DNA from: Parabacteroides goldsteinii | GTDB lineage: Bacteria; Bacteroidota; Bacteroidia; Bacteroidales; Tannerellaceae | NCBI RefSeq assembly: GCF_015550595.1 | Contig: NZ_JADNBB010000010.1 | Span: 62,001-126,000 of the forward strand | Direction of reading: 5' to 3' | Length of the DNA stretch: 64,000 bases | In this document: positions 35,656-44,559 of the stretch, piece after piece | Position numbering within the stretch: position 1 is the first letter of the stretch | Layout: the number at the start of each line of letters is the position of its first letter | Program-made: the position numbers and the translations under genes | The notes under the pieces: generated by a model | Seen by the model: the letters and a program-made list of their open reading frames with translations, nothing else | What the model was told of the DNA's origin: nothing | Databases searched by the model: none

Positions 35656-36891
35656 ATGAACAACGAACTAAAGGTGTACTTTTACCTTAAACGAGAGGGG
35701 AACACAGAAAGAACAGAAACAAATCCCGATGCCCTTTACCCGATTGTAGGTAAAATCATCATCGGTAACTCTATCGCACAATTTGGCTCAAAACTGAAAA
35801 TAGAAGAACGGCTTTGGAATGTAAAATCAGGTCGGGCAATTGGAAAAAGTCGTGTTGCCGTTGAACTCAACAGAGAGATTAATAAAATTAATCTCTCCAT
35901 ACACACGCACTACAGGGACATTTTAAAGCGGATAGGAAAAGTAACCGCTATTGAAGTGAAGAATGCTTTTCAAGGAATTGCCACCGCACAGAAAACGCTA
36001 CTTATCCTGTTCGGTGAAATGATGGAAGACTTCAAAGGAAGAATAGGTATTGACCGGGCACAATCCACCTACAAGCAATACGAAGTCCTTTATAAACAGC
36101 TTAAACAATTTCTTCGGGAAGAATACCATGTAGAGGATATTCCACTGACCGAGCTGGATTTACCTTTCATCGAAGCATTGAATTTCTTTTTCCGTATAAA
36201 ACGTAAGATGAAGCCGAGAACCGTTAAGGCTCGGATTGTCTTGTTAAACAAGGTCATACGTTTGGCGTTGCATCGAAGAATTATCACCCGTCCGCCTTTT
36301 GACGGTTTTGAATTGGAAAAGACCGAGCTTAAAAACAAATCACTCACCAATGATGAATTGGATTTGTTAATGAAAACTCCCCTTAAATCAGGTACACAAC
36401 GTTTTATCCGTGATATGTTTCTGTTCTCGGTGTTTACTGGCTTAGCTTATGCAGACCTGCATAAACTCTCTTGGAAAGATATTATTACCGAAGACGATGG
36501 TAGCCTATGGATTTCTGCAAATAGGCAAAAATCACATACGGAGTTTAATGTAAAACTATTGAATATCCCTATTCAAATCATGGAGTGCTACAAGGGGCTT
36601 GCTCCCGATGGAAAAGTATTTCCGCACATGAGTTTAGGACAGGTGAATGTCGGTTTAAAACGAATTGCGAGAAACTGTGGTATTAATCGGTGCTTATCCT
36701 ACCATATGGCAAGATACACTTTTGCTTCTCAAATTTGCCTTTCACAAGGCGTTCCGATTGAGAGTGTCAGCCGAATGTTAGGACATAAGCATATTCAGAC
36801 AACCCAACGCTATGCATGTCTTAACAATGAAAAGATAGGCAACGATATGCAGCAGCTATCTGCACGTCTTGCCACTAAATTCAACTTTTAA
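35656..36891 (+). CDS. Tyrosine-type site-specific integrase, first of tandem pair
   Basis: 411 residues from the ATG at 35656; a GTG three codons earlier is possible. An arm-binding N-terminus (WNVKSGRAIGKS), a SAM-like core-binding domain (SIETHYRD-like region to about residue 210) and a catalytic domain follow. Catalytic residues: Arg in FTGLAYADL context, H-x-x-R in YHMARYTFAS, LGHKHIQTTQRYA with the nucleophilic Tyr. Typical of Bacteroidetes element integrases. Twenty bases before the second integrase. The pair probably acts jointly in integration. Confidence 0.93.
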   Translation: MNNELKVYFYLKREGNTERTETNPDALYPIVGKIIIGNSIAQFGSKLKIEERLWNVKSGRAIGKSRVAVELNREINKINLSIHTHYRDILKRIGKVTAIEVKNAFQGIATAQKTLLILFGEMMEDFKGRIGIDRAQSTYKQYEVLYKQLKQFLREEYHVEDIPLTELDLPFIEALNFFFRIKRKMKPRTVKARIVLLNKVIRLALHRRIITRPPFDGFELEKTELKNKSLTNDELDLLMKTPLKSGTQRFIRDMFLFSVFTGLAYADLHKLSWKDIITEDDGSLWISANRQKSHTEFNVKLLNIPIQIMECYKGLAPDGKVFPHMSLGQVNVGLKRIARNCGINRCLSYHMARYTFASQICLSQGVPIESVSRMLGHKHIQTTQRYACLNNEKIGNDMQQLSARLATKFNF

Positions 36892-36911
36892 TAATCCAAA
36901 ATACAGGTATT

Positions 36912-38150
36912 ATGCAAAGCAATAGAAGCACTTTCGCTATACTCTTTTACTTAAATACCAGCAAAAAGAAAAAATCTGGCAACTGCCCCATCATGGGGCG
37001 TATCAGTGTGGATGGTAAAAGCTCAGCTTTCAGTACGGGTTTAGAGTTATCTCCCGAAAAATGGGATGCCAAACAGGGAGTAGCCACAGGCAAATCAAAG
37101 GAAGAAACAAACATTAACAAACAGATAGAAAACTATCGGGCTGAACTTATCCGCTACTATAAAACCTTACTGGAAAACAAAAGCTACATTACGGCTGAAA
37201 TCCTGAAAAACGCTATCAAGGGAATAGGTATAAAGCAGAACAGTTTGATACAAGAGTTTGCAGCCTTAATTGAGGAAAAACGGCAGTCTGTCGGTATTTT
37301 GATAGTGAGAACCACCTATGTACATCTTTGTCGTAGCTATTATCATTTGAAAGAGTTTTTACAATATAAATATGGGGTAACCGATATTCCGTTTACCCAA
37401 GTTGATTTCGATTTTATAGAATCGTATGTTTACTATCTAAAAGTCAATTTGCAATTAAGCGCAAGCACAACCAACAATACAATAAAACCATTACGTCGGG
37501 TTGTAATGCGAGCCTTAAACAGAGGTTGGATGTATCAAGACCCGTTCTTTGGTTATCGTCCGCAGCGGATAACAATTACACGGAAATGGTTATCTATGGA
37601 TGAAATAGAACGATTGATGCAAGTAGACATGAAGCATGAGAGTGCCAATTTTATTCGTGATATGTTTATATTTTCGACATTTACGGGGCTTGCCTATGTG
37701 GATTTAAAGAACTTACGACATGATAATATTGTACGGAAAGAAGATGGTAAACAATGGATTGTCCTGAACCGTCAAAAGACTGGAAGTACATCTTATATTC
37801 CACTACTTGATATTCCGTTACGGCTTATCGAAAAATACTGGGACACTGCTTTTGCTGGTTTTGGTGGAAGGGTGTTCAGGTTATGCACAATAGAAAATGC
37901 TGATATTCAGTTGAAAAAGATAGCAAAAGCAGCCAAGATTGATAAACGACTGACCTACCACATGGCAAGACATAGCTATGCAACCCTTTGTCTTTCAATG
38001 GGTGTTCCGATAGAAACGATTAGCCAGACATTAGGACATCGAAGCATTTCCACTACTCAAATATATGCGGAGATAACCCGTACCAAAATCAATGAGGATA
38101 TGACGAGTCTTGCAGAACGGATTGAAGGAAAATATGAATTGGTAAAGTAA
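36912..38150 (+). CDS. Tyrosine-type site-specific integrase, second of tandem pair
   Basis: 412 residues. Same layout as its neighbour: N-terminal arm domain (GRISVDGKSSAFSTGLELSPEKW begins near residue 31), core-binding domain, then FTGLAYVDLKNL, YHMARHSYATLCLSMGVP, LGHRSISTTQIYAEI with the catalytic Tyr. It is clearly a paralogue of the first integrase but diverged. Co-transcribed with it. Confidence 0.93.
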   Translation: MQSNRSTFAILFYLNTSKKKKSGNCPIMGRISVDGKSSAFSTGLELSPEKWDAKQGVATGKSKEETNINKQIENYRAELIRYYKTLLENKSYITAEILKNAIKGIGIKQNSLIQEFAALIEEKRQSVGILIVRTTYVHLCRSYYHLKEFLQYKYGVTDIPFTQVDFDFIESYVYYLKVNLQLSASTTNNTIKPLRRVVMRALNRGWMYQDPFFGYRPQRITITRKWLSMDEIERLMQVDMKHESANFIRDMFIFSTFTGLAYVDLKNLRHDNIVRKEDGKQWIVLNRQKTGSTSYIPLLDIPLRLIEKYWDTAFAGFGGRVFRLCTIENADIQLKKIAKAAKIDKRLTYHMARHSYATLCLSMGVPIETISQTLGHRSISTTQIYAEITRTKINEDMTSLAERIEGKYELVK

Positions 38151-38162
38151 GCACATCACAAC

Positions 38163-38447
38163 CAACATGTTTTTTTCCTTTTTTTCTCTGATAAACATCT
38201 CCTATATGGAAAGAATAAATAAGGCAACACTTTTTGGAAATTTACTCTTTTGAGGAACGAAAAAGGAAGAAATTTTCAAAAACCGCTTGCGGCTCGGTGT
38301 TGCCGTTTTATTCTTGGAATATACTTTTGTGTTCAGAGAAAGAAAGGATTTATTAAATTATTCCATTAAAAAATAAGATATTAGATTGGTTACTGTTATT
38401 GCGTAATTCTCACCATCTATGGAATAAAAGCTTAACTTTTTGAGGAA
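38163..38447. repeat. Long direct repeat, left copy, flanking the TIR cargo
   Basis: About 280 bp, clearly similar to 40953-41220. It contains an inner inverted repeat (GAATAAATAAGGCAACAC...GTGTTGCCGTTTTATTC), the block GAATATACTTTTGTGTTCAG, and on the minus strand the last 30 or so codons of an acetyltransferase-like gene (KKLSFYSIDGENYAITVTN). That remnant differs from the intact gene at the right copy by a 4-residue insertion, so the copies come from diverged relatives. It fills most of the 408-bp gap 38151-38558; nothing else is recognised there. Confidence 0.75.
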
Positions 38448-38558
38448 GAACATAAGTACTTAATACCCCAATGATAAAGCCACTCTTTAGGGGATGAACT
38501 TGTTGTTAATTTGTTAATTATTACTTACTAAACCCAATTATATGTTGCTATCAGGAGG

Positions 38559-39251
38559 TTATATTTCATCTAATTCTTTTCTCATTAGTTCAATAATTTC
38601 ATCTTTAATTTCTTTTATTACTAAGGCTGAGATTTCAATTTCATTTTGATTCTTTTTCATCCCATATTGGTCATTAGACATTATTTGTTTTGGCAAATCA
38701 TTCATCATTTTGGTTGCTTGCTCCATACTTTTGTCATATGCAAGCTCTAATAAATTCAACTTTTGTATAATTCTATCACTTGCTATTAAGCGGATTGTAT
38801 TCGTCTCTTGCTTAATTCTTATTAGACTTTCATTTGCTTCAAATGTCAATTTTTGTATTCTCTTTGACATTACAGATGCCGCATTATTTTCACCTTTTTT
38901 ATCATTTTTGCTAGAAGCATTTAGGAAATTTCTATTAAATTCATCTAAAATAGGCAATAGTTTTGCTTGAGTACTTTTGTTTGCTTCATTGCTAAATTGG
39001 TCTAAGAGTTTAAAAAATAATATATACTGTTCTTTTTTACTCTCATATTGATATTTCCGTTTAGATATTTCTAATTGAAAATCTTTTTTAATTCTTTCTG
39101 TTTCTTCTATTAATTTCTTATTCTCGCTTTTTAGGACTTTTATTTTAGCTTTTTCAGTTATATATGTTTTAATATACAGAATAAGCAATCCTAGAAATGC
39201 AAAAATAATATAAATTAAATATGGCTCTAAAAAACTCAAGTCAATATTCAT
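38559..39251 (-). CDS. Membrane-anchored coiled-coil protein, partner of the TIR protein
   Basis: 230 residues. One N-terminal membrane helix (residues 11-30: YLIYIIFAFLGLLILYIKTY) is followed by long coiled coil (residues 30-90 and 130-225), with no enzymatic motif. It lies 93 bp after the TIR gene in the same direction, between the same direct repeats, so the two form one cargo unit. Membrane location plus a TIR partner suggests a membrane effector or anchor in a defence pathway; this is inference. Low G+C relative to the host genes. Confidence 0.65.
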   Translation of the reverse strand: MNIDLSFLEPYLIYIIFAFLGLLILYIKTYITEKAKIKVLKSENKKLIEETERIKKDFQLEISKRKYQYESKKEQYILFFKLLDQFSNEANKSTQAKLLPILDEFNRNFLNASSKNDKKGENNAASVMSKRIQKLTFEANESLIRIKQETNTIRLIASDRIIQKLNLLELAYDKSMEQATKMMNDLPKQIMSNDQYGMKKNQNEIEISALVIKEIKDEIIELMRKELDEI

Positions 39252-39344
39252 TTTATTACTTTTTATATACTACTATTATATTTCCTCACTGTTAATGTCT
39301 AAACCGTACTTGATATTAAGATATTTATTAATAGGTGCTTTAGT

Positions 39345-40727
39345 TTATTTTTGTCCTTTTTCAAACTCTTCAAATGTTGAGTAATTTTTATGTTCTTTCC
39401 CTTTGATTTTTGCAAGTTTTGTTCCATCTATTCTCATTTGAATATAACTTACCAATTCATCAAATTTATTAATATGTAGATTATACAAGGTTCTTGTAGA
39501 TGCAATTTTGTAACGTTTCTTTAATTGACTTGCAAATACAGCATATTTTACTTGACCTTTTCCGACTTCATACTCTTTATACTCATTATAACGGCTAATT
39601 AGGTGTCCAATATAATTTGCTTTGACTGTATCTGCACCAATGCACCCTTCAGGATATTTCTGAATTACTTTTTTCTTCGTTTGGTTAATAATAATTTTAT
39701 TATTATCTCCAATAACTGCATTATCAATAGTATTATTGAAGTTAACTTTTATTTCTTTGGATTGACTATCAATCCCAGTACCTTTTAATAGTGCTAATTT
39801 GATTGAAGTAATATTTTTACACCAGTTCTTTTTATCTGAAAAATCTAAATAATTCAATCGCCTGATTAAATTATCTATAGGTTCTGAGAATTTCTGTCCC
39901 TTTGATAAAATAATTGGAATTATTCTATTGTTTTCAGCAAAACCCATAAACTGTGAGACTTCAAAATTGACCCAAGGTGATTTTGTGGAATGTTCAGAAA
40001 TAACAAGCAATAAATAATCCATTTCTTTTAATGACTCAGAAATTGTTTTTTGAATATCATCTCCTGCTAGTATTTCATTTTCATCAATCCAAAACTTTAA
40101 TGAATTATCTTTGGAAAGCTCTTCTTTCAATTCATGAACAAATGGCTTGTCTATACTGGAGTGGCTTATGAATACTTTTGCTTGAGGTAATTGTCGACTT
40201 ATGGTTTCTTTCAATATATTATTTACCTTATCAATTGGGATAATGTTTTTGCTAAGAAAAACGTCAGAAAGTTTGTTTACCAATCGTTTTGTATCCTTAG
40301 TTTCAATACTTTTATCTATGGCATTTTTGAGCTTTCTCGGAAATTCATTAAATGTCTTGCACTCAAAACCTGCAAAAAATGTTGGTTCATATTTATCTTG
40401 TTTTGATTTTAAGAGATTAAAGAAAATGAATGTAGGTTCTGTACCAATAGGAATTCCAAAAGATTTAAATTCATTTCTCATCTTTCGCCATTCTTCATCT
40501 GGAATAACTTTATCTTCATATATAAGAGGGGTGAATATATGAAAATTACGTCCGCTAAAAGATGAAATTTGCGTTTTATTCTTCTGAAAATATTCTACGA
40601 ATTCAGAATCCATAGAGGAAAAGAACGCCATCATGAATTTTGAGTTTTCAGGATTTAATTGATTTTCGTTAATAACATTCACAACTTCGTCAATCCATTG
40701 CTCTGTTGGTTGCTGTATCTGAAACAT
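39345..40727 (-). CDS. TIR-domain protein, probable NAD-cleaving defence protein
   Basis: 460 residues. Residues 1-175 form an unrecognised N-terminal domain (FMMAFFSSMDSEFVEYFQ; GRNFHIFTPLIY), perhaps a sensor. Residues 183-315 are a TIR domain: KVFISHSSIDKPFVHELKEEL, DENEILAGDDI, LLLVISEHSTKSPWVNFEV. Glu256 falls where the catalytic Glu of NADase TIRs lies. Residues 333-350 have a GDNNKI motif, and 360-435 carry a YPEGCIGAD...HLISRYNEYK C-terminal module seen in other predicted effectors. Bacterial TIRs of this kind cleave NAD or make signal nucleotides in anti-phage systems. Confidence 0.8.
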   Translation of the reverse strand: MFQIQQPTEQWIDEVVNVINENQLNPENSKFMMAFFSSMDSEFVEYFQKNKTQISSFSGRNFHIFTPLIYEDKVIPDEEWRKMRNEFKSFGIPIGTEPTFIFFNLLKSKQDKYEPTFFAGFECKTFNEFPRKLKNAIDKSIETKDTKRLVNKLSDVFLSKNIIPIDKVNNILKETISRQLPQAKVFISHSSIDKPFVHELKEELSKDNSLKFWIDENEILAGDDIQKTISESLKEMDYLLLVISEHSTKSPWVNFEVSQFMGFAENNRIIPIILSKGQKFSEPIDNLIRRLNYLDFSDKKNWCKNITSIKLALLKGTGIDSQSKEIKVNFNNTIDNAVIGDNNKIIINQTKKKVIQKYPEGCIGADTVKANYIGHLISRYNEYKEYEVGKGQVKYAVFASQLKKRYKIASTRTLYNLHINKFDELVSYIQMRIDGTKLAKIKGKEHKNYSTFEEFEKGQK

Positions 40728-41133
40728 CTTTATTTATTTTTTATATCAAACTTTATTTTTCATATGTGTGTTACTGATAACTCTTAAATTGTACATTTTA
40801 TTAAAAGTGTACAATGAACAAAAGTAACAATCAAAAATTTGATGAGCACTTTATTGGTGACAAATTTAGCAAATATTTGTGATACAGCTAGATTTACAGC
40901 CGAAAAACAGTTCTTCATATCCAATTTAAAATACAAAATTTCAATCTATAGCAGGTTTTTCTTTTTTTCCTCTGTTAAACATTTCACATTTGAAAACAAT
41001 AAATAAGGCAATACTTTTTGGAATTTATTTTTTTAGGACTGAAAGAGAAAGAAATTTATTAAAACCCGTAGGGCTTGATGTTGCCGTTTTATTCTTGGAA
41101 TATACCTTTGTGTTCAGAGAAAGAAAGGATTAA
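40728..41133. other. Gene-free leader of the TIR gene and right long direct repeat
   Basis: 40728-40950 is the AT-rich leader of the TIR gene, with a palindrome (40789-40814) and a minus-strand -7 box TACTTTTG (40819-40826). 40953-41133 is the non-coding part of the right long direct repeat. No gene. Confidence 0.6.
40789..40814. promoter_or_regulatory. Palindrome in front of the TIR gene
   Basis: TTGTACA and TGTACAA flank a 12-bp AT-rich centre that is itself partly symmetric (TTTATTAAA). It lies just downstream of a minus-strand -7 box TACTTTTG (40819-40826), so a repressor bound here would block transcription of the TIR gene. Confidence 0.45.
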
Positions 41134-41220
41134 TTAAGATTGTTCCATTGAAAAATAAGATATTAGATTGGTTACTGAATTCTCGCCATCTATGGAATAA
41201 AAGCCTAATTTCTTGGCAAA
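40953..41220. repeat. Long direct repeat, right copy
   Basis: Matches 38163-38447. Here its right part is the intact 3' end of the acetyltransferase-like gene (41134 onward, minus strand). Confidence 0.75.
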
Positions 41221-41535
41221 TACTCCGCTTTTGTCGTTGGCACACTCAATGCCGATATAATTGAAACCATATTTCTGGGCTACTGCGGTCAAAAAACTAA
41301 GAAAGTGCGTTCCGTGCCCTATCCGTTCTTTGCTAAAACTCAATCGGGCTATAATCAAACAATCAGGTGGAAAACAGCTTTCAACCTTTCTAATACGCAA
41401 ATATAAATCTACCCGGCTATTTCTTCGGGTGGCTATTATATTATCCACTGTCAGCCATACAAGCGATTTACGATACTTGAAACGTTCCATCAGATAGCGG
41501 TCTATATCGGCTATTAGTTCTTCATATTCAGTCAT
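41134..41535 (-). CDS. GNAT-like acetyltransferase of the mobilization module
   Basis: 133 residues. DCLIIARLSFSKERIGHGTHFLSFL resembles the acetyl-CoA-binding V/I-x-x-x-x-R/Q-x-x-G-x-G/A loop (SKERIGHGTHF). GFNYIGIECANDKSGVFAKKLGFY is the GNAT C-terminal pattern (family x-N-x-x-x-x-x-F/Y-x-K-x-G-F). The substrate is unknown. Its start overlaps the mobB stop by 4 bp (ATGA). A diverged copy of its 3' end lies in the left long repeat. Confidence 0.65.
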   Translation of the reverse strand: MTEYEELIADIDRYLMERFKYRKSLVWLTVDNIIATRRNSRVDLYLRIRKVESCFPPDCLIIARLSFSKERIGHGTHFLSFLTAVAQKYGFNYIGIECANDKSGVFAKKLGFYSIDGENSVTNLISYFSMEQS

Positions 41536-42473
41536 CGTCTAATCTCTTTCTTCTTTTTCTTTTTACGTTTCTGTACTTGTAATTCTTCTGTCGGTGTAGC
41601 ATTGTTATTGTTGCCATTTCCCAATGAGAAAATAGACAAAAGAGAATCATCACTACTATTGTGCTGCTGATTGTTCGAGTGTCTATTTTCTTCCTTGTTG
41701 TCAAAATTGTAAGAAATATTGTTTTCTTTTTCATTGGATTGGAATACATCTTTTTTCTTTTCGTCAGTAAAATATTGTTTTGGCTCTTTCAACTCCTGCT
41801 CCTGCATTCTCAGTTTATCGTCCATGCTTCCGTTCTTCATCGTGTTGGAATACTCAAAGGATTCGGATAATTGGCGGTTGTAACTGAATAGTTTATCAAA
41901 GCCTTGTTCCGCTTGTCGAAAGAGATTCACACGGTCAAACCCACCTTTTATTACTCCGTTTTTGGTATTTTTGTGCTTGGTAAGCGGTGATAGCTTCTTT
42001 TCGTTGGTTTGGTCTTTACGGCTGACAATCAAATGGCAGTGCATATTCAGTTCGTTATTGGAACGGCTACGGTCAAAATGTATCTTTCCGTAAAACTTTA
42101 TATCCGTTTCGGATAGTCCTTTGTTGAAGTTCTTGGCATATTCAGGAATAAACACTTCCCGAACATACCGTTTCATGGCTTCGGCTTTCTCCTGTTCGGT
42201 GTTCCCCATTGCCCGAAGCTCGCTTTCCGACGGGCTGACGTGGATAGCGAAAAACTTAGCATCTGTTTTCAACAATTGTCCGATATTGGTGTCTATATCT
42301 TTAACAACCTTTGATTTGTAGATATTATCCTCCGTCAAATTGAAAAAGCCATCGGTATAGATTCCTTTCTCTATACGTTCTAAATCCTCGTGCTCCATGT
42401 ATGAGGTTAGTTGTCGGCTACTTCCTGCATTGTTATATGTTCCGCCCGATGGTGGGGCAAAATCTATGTGCAT
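41532..42473 (-). CDS. MobB-type relaxase (DUF5712 family)
   Basis: 313 residues. The start MHIDFAPPSGGTYNNAGSSRQL is the family hallmark (shown to residue 20 only: MHIDFAPPSGGTYNNAGSSR). HFDRSRSNNELNMHCHLIVSR contains the His-x-His pair expected of a metal-dependent nicking enzyme. The C-terminal 80 residues are Asn/Lys-rich and ends in KRKKKKKKEIRR. It should nick at oriT, 0.7 kb upstream, with BfmA. Four bases after bfmA. Confidence 0.85.
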   Translation of the reverse strand: MHIDFAPPSGGTYNNAGSSRQLTSYMEHEDLERIEKGIYTDGFFNLTEDNIYKSKVVKDIDTNIGQLLKTDAKFFAIHVSPSESELRAMGNTEQEKAEAMKRYVREVFIPEYAKNFNKGLSETDIKFYGKIHFDRSRSNNELNMHCHLIVSRKDQTNEKKLSPLTKHKNTKNGVIKGGFDRVNLFRQAEQGFDKLFSYNRQLSESFEYSNTMKNGSMDDKLRMQEQELKEPKQYFTDEKKKDVFQSNEKENNISYNFDNKEENRHSNNQQHNSSDDSLLSIFSLGNGNNNNATPTEELQVQKRKKKKKKEIRR

Positions 42474-42477
42474 GGCT

Positions 42478-43062
42478 CTATGTGTTTATTAGGTTGGTAA
42501 TTTCAGCCTTTAGGCTCTCTTTTCGTTTACTATCCATCACACCGCAAGCGGAAAGTTCAGAATAGAGCTGTATCAGTTGAAGCAGCTTCTTATAGTCCCG
42601 TTGATGTATTTGATAGAGTGCCGAGAGTTGTTTTCCCTGCTGATTTATTACATCGGCGTGCTTGCCGAATTGTTCACTTACTTTTTGCAGTACGGCTGTT
42701 TGTTTCCCCTGACTGGATTCCAATTGAGAAAGAATAAGTGTTTCCAATGTCTTGCCAATACCCTCAAACCGAACTGCAATAGAATTGGCGGTTCGTATCA
42801 TGGGATTTAGTTGTTCTTCCTCGTAGTGGCGGATGAAGCGGATAATATTATCCTGCCGTTTGTTTATCTTCGCCAACTCCGATTTTACGGATTCCGGTGC
42901 TTCCGATGGGTTGATACACGCTTTATCAATATAGACAAATGCCAACCGGACTATTTCACCCTTTTTCAGCGAATAGCGTTTGCAGAGTTTATCTATCAAC
43001 TTTCCCGTCTGTCGGTCTATCCCAATGGTGGTAAGCGTGGATATATTACTGGTCTTATCCAT
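42478..43062 (-). CDS. BfmA/BtgA-family mobilization protein
   Basis: 194 residues from MDKTSNIS; an ATG 20 codons upstream lies in the leader. The N-terminal part (LTTIGIDRQTGKLIDKLCKR; SLKKGEIVRLAFVYI) is the ribbon-helix-helix-like DNA-binding region of Bacteroides MobA-type proteins. The rest is coiled coil (residues 70-175). It binds oriT as an accessory to MobB. Confidence 0.85.
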   Translation of the reverse strand: MDKTSNISTLTTIGIDRQTGKLIDKLCKRYSLKKGEIVRLAFVYIDKACINPSEAPESVKSELAKINKRQDNIIRFIRHYEEEQLNPMIRTANSIAVRFEGIGKTLETLILSQLESSQGKQTAVLQKVSEQFGKHADVINQQGKQLSALYQIHQRDYKKLLQLIQLYSELSACGVMDSKRKESLKAEITNLINT

Positions 43063-43129
43063 GATTATAAGTTTTTTATAAGGGAAATGAGATTTATTCA
43101 ATTGATTATAAGTAAAATACATTTCTGAC

Positions 43130-43300
43130 TTATAATCACTGTTATAAACGGTTACGAATGTAACCTGTTAAAGCCGAAGGCTTTGCCCCGCAGGGCAAGA
43201 GGGAAGAACAGGACTTGTCCAGTTCCCTCTTGCTTCATTTAGCGAAACGAGCCGAGCCACAGGGCGAGGCGGTTTCTGCTAAATGGGGAGTGGTGGCACT
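43130..43300. other. Probable origin of transfer (oriT)
   Basis: A stack of inverted repeats lies immediately upstream of bfmA-mobB: GGTTAC/GTAACC (43150-43165), AAGCC/GGCTT, TTGCCC/GGGCAA, GCAAGAGGGAA with TTCCCTCTTGC, and CATTTAGC.GAAAC with GTTTCtGCTAAATG (43236-43285). The position and structure fit oriT; the nic site cannot be named. Confidence 0.6.
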
Positions 43301-43316
43301 TCATCAGGCGGTAACA

Positions 43317-43667
43317 TTACCCACCCTGTTTTGCTTCGGCTTGCGTATCAAGCTGATTTTCCTTTTTGAACCGTTCATAGGTCTTACTATCGGCATTTTC
43401 TTGAATAAATGCCCGGATGTCGGCTGCCCGATAATAGGTCTTATGGCTAATCATAAAGTAAGGAAGTTTGCCACTTGCCCGATACCGTTGCAGGGTTCGG
43501 AAAGAAACTTTCAGCAGAAACGCTAAATCCTGATTGTCTAACAACTTGTCGGTAGGGTCTAATACGTTGTCGGTATTGATTAGCGATTTCAGGTCTTGCC
43601 CGATTTCAGAGAGTTTTTTCGACAGTCGTTCCATCCACTTATCGAAGTTTTCGTTATCTATATACAT
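43317..43667 (-). CDS. Excisionase-like HTH protein
   Basis: 116 residues. LLDNQDLAFLLKVSFRTLQRYR is a MerR/HTH_17-type helix-turn-helix (about residues 42-63) followed by GKLPYFMISHKTYYRAADI, the wing. It is the small HTH protein that accompanies Bacteroides mobile-element integrases. It may work as a recombination directionality factor or regulator. Confidence 0.8.
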   Translation of the reverse strand: MYIDNENFDKWMERLSKKLSEIGQDLKSLINTDNVLDPTDKLLDNQDLAFLLKVSFRTLQRYRASGKLPYFMISHKTYYRAADIRAFIQENADSKTYERFKKENQLDTQAEAKQGG

Positions 43668-43815
43668 TTTGCTTCACTTTTTTAGTTCAACATTATTATT
43701 TTCAATCGATTGATGAAGCAAAATTCGGCAGAATAGAGAAATAAAAATAGAGGAGTCCGGTGTTGACCCCTCTATATCATAAATGCAAACAGTTATTTAT
43801 CAAGCCATTACAAAA

Positions 43816-44217
43816 TTATCTTTTTTCATCTTTGTTTTTCAGTGCTTCTGCTTGTCGTTTCTTATGTTCTTTAATAAGAACTGCTTTTAAAGCATCCAGT
43901 GTCTTGGTGAGATTGTATGGCTTGCGTTTGAAAAGTTCGCTCTGACGGTCATAGATACCGTTAAAACTAAATCCAAAAGCCCGTTCAAAGACTTCTGAAA
44001 TTGCAATGATAGATGGTTTCTTTCCTGCATTATCAACAATACCACCTAATAACATTAGGGCTGAAAGAATTTCGGTCATACCCATAATTCCAAGATATTG
44101 GAACTTAGGTATGACCGATAAAGACGATTCAAATGTGGGTAAGGTTTCCAAATGAAACAGTTCAGAATGTTGAATTTTAAGTTTCAATAGTTCCAGTTCT
44201 GCATTGATAATTGCCAA
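43816..44217 (-). CDS. RteC-like protein, C-terminal domain only
   Basis: 133 residues. TEILSALMLLGGIVDNAGKKPSI and ISEVFERAFGFSF...YDRQSELFKRK...LDALKAVLI follow the pattern of the RteC C-terminal winged-helix domain, which activates excision genes in CTnDOT-type elements. Full RteC is about twice this long, so this is a short form or a remnant. Stop 149 bp upstream of the HTH gene. Confidence 0.55.
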   Translation of the reverse strand: MAIINAELELLKLKIQHSELFHLETLPTFESSLSVIPKFQYLGIMGMTEILSALMLLGGIVDNAGKKPSIIAISEVFERAFGFSFNGIYDRQSELFKRKPYNLTKTLDALKAVLIKEHKKRQAEALKNKDEKR

Positions 44218-44239
44218 TGCCTTTTGTGAAAACAGTTTT

Positions 44240-44473
44240 TTAAGCGCATTTTTCCCCCTGCCCGTAAAGAGGTATTGTTCTAAGTGAAGCTATCTCGATA
44301 CGGGTAGCTGTCAACGTGCGGTAGATAACAGAATAGTCTGTACCATTGCTCACATTTTCGATATATTCAAGAAATTCCTCATAAGCATTTTGCATTTCTT
44401 CATTAGTTACTTCTTGCGATGTTTCAGACAATAGTCTTAAAAACCTCATACCTAATAATTCATTCATACACAT
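44240..44473 (-). CDS. Small unknown protein upstream of the rteC-like gene
   Basis: 77 residues, acidic, helical (SETSQEVTNEEMQNAYEEFLEYI). No domain recognised. Followed after 22 bp by the rteC-like gene in the same direction. It may be the N-terminal part of a split rteC-type gene or an independent small protein. Confidence 0.5.
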   Translation of the reverse strand: MCMNELLGMRFLRLLSETSQEVTNEEMQNAYEEFLEYIENVSNGTDYSVIYRTLTATRIEIASLRTIPLYGQGEKCA

Positions 44474-44559
44474 AAAATTTTAATGTTGATATTAATTATC
44501 TGATTAAATAATTTGTTTTATGCAGAATGATTTTGCTATATTGAGCTTATTTTAGAACT

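Noticed and set aside
38559-40727. TIR and coiled-coil genes as a classical Thoeris pair
   Set aside because: There is no SIR2 or macro-domain ThsA-type protein; the partner is coiled coil with one membrane helix. Only a general TIR defence role can be argued.
43201-43316. GC-rich block upstream of bfmA as a CDS
   Set aside because: The frame across it (plus strand) is a shadow of the oriT stems and the excisionase-like gene. Its sequence has no domain and no leader.
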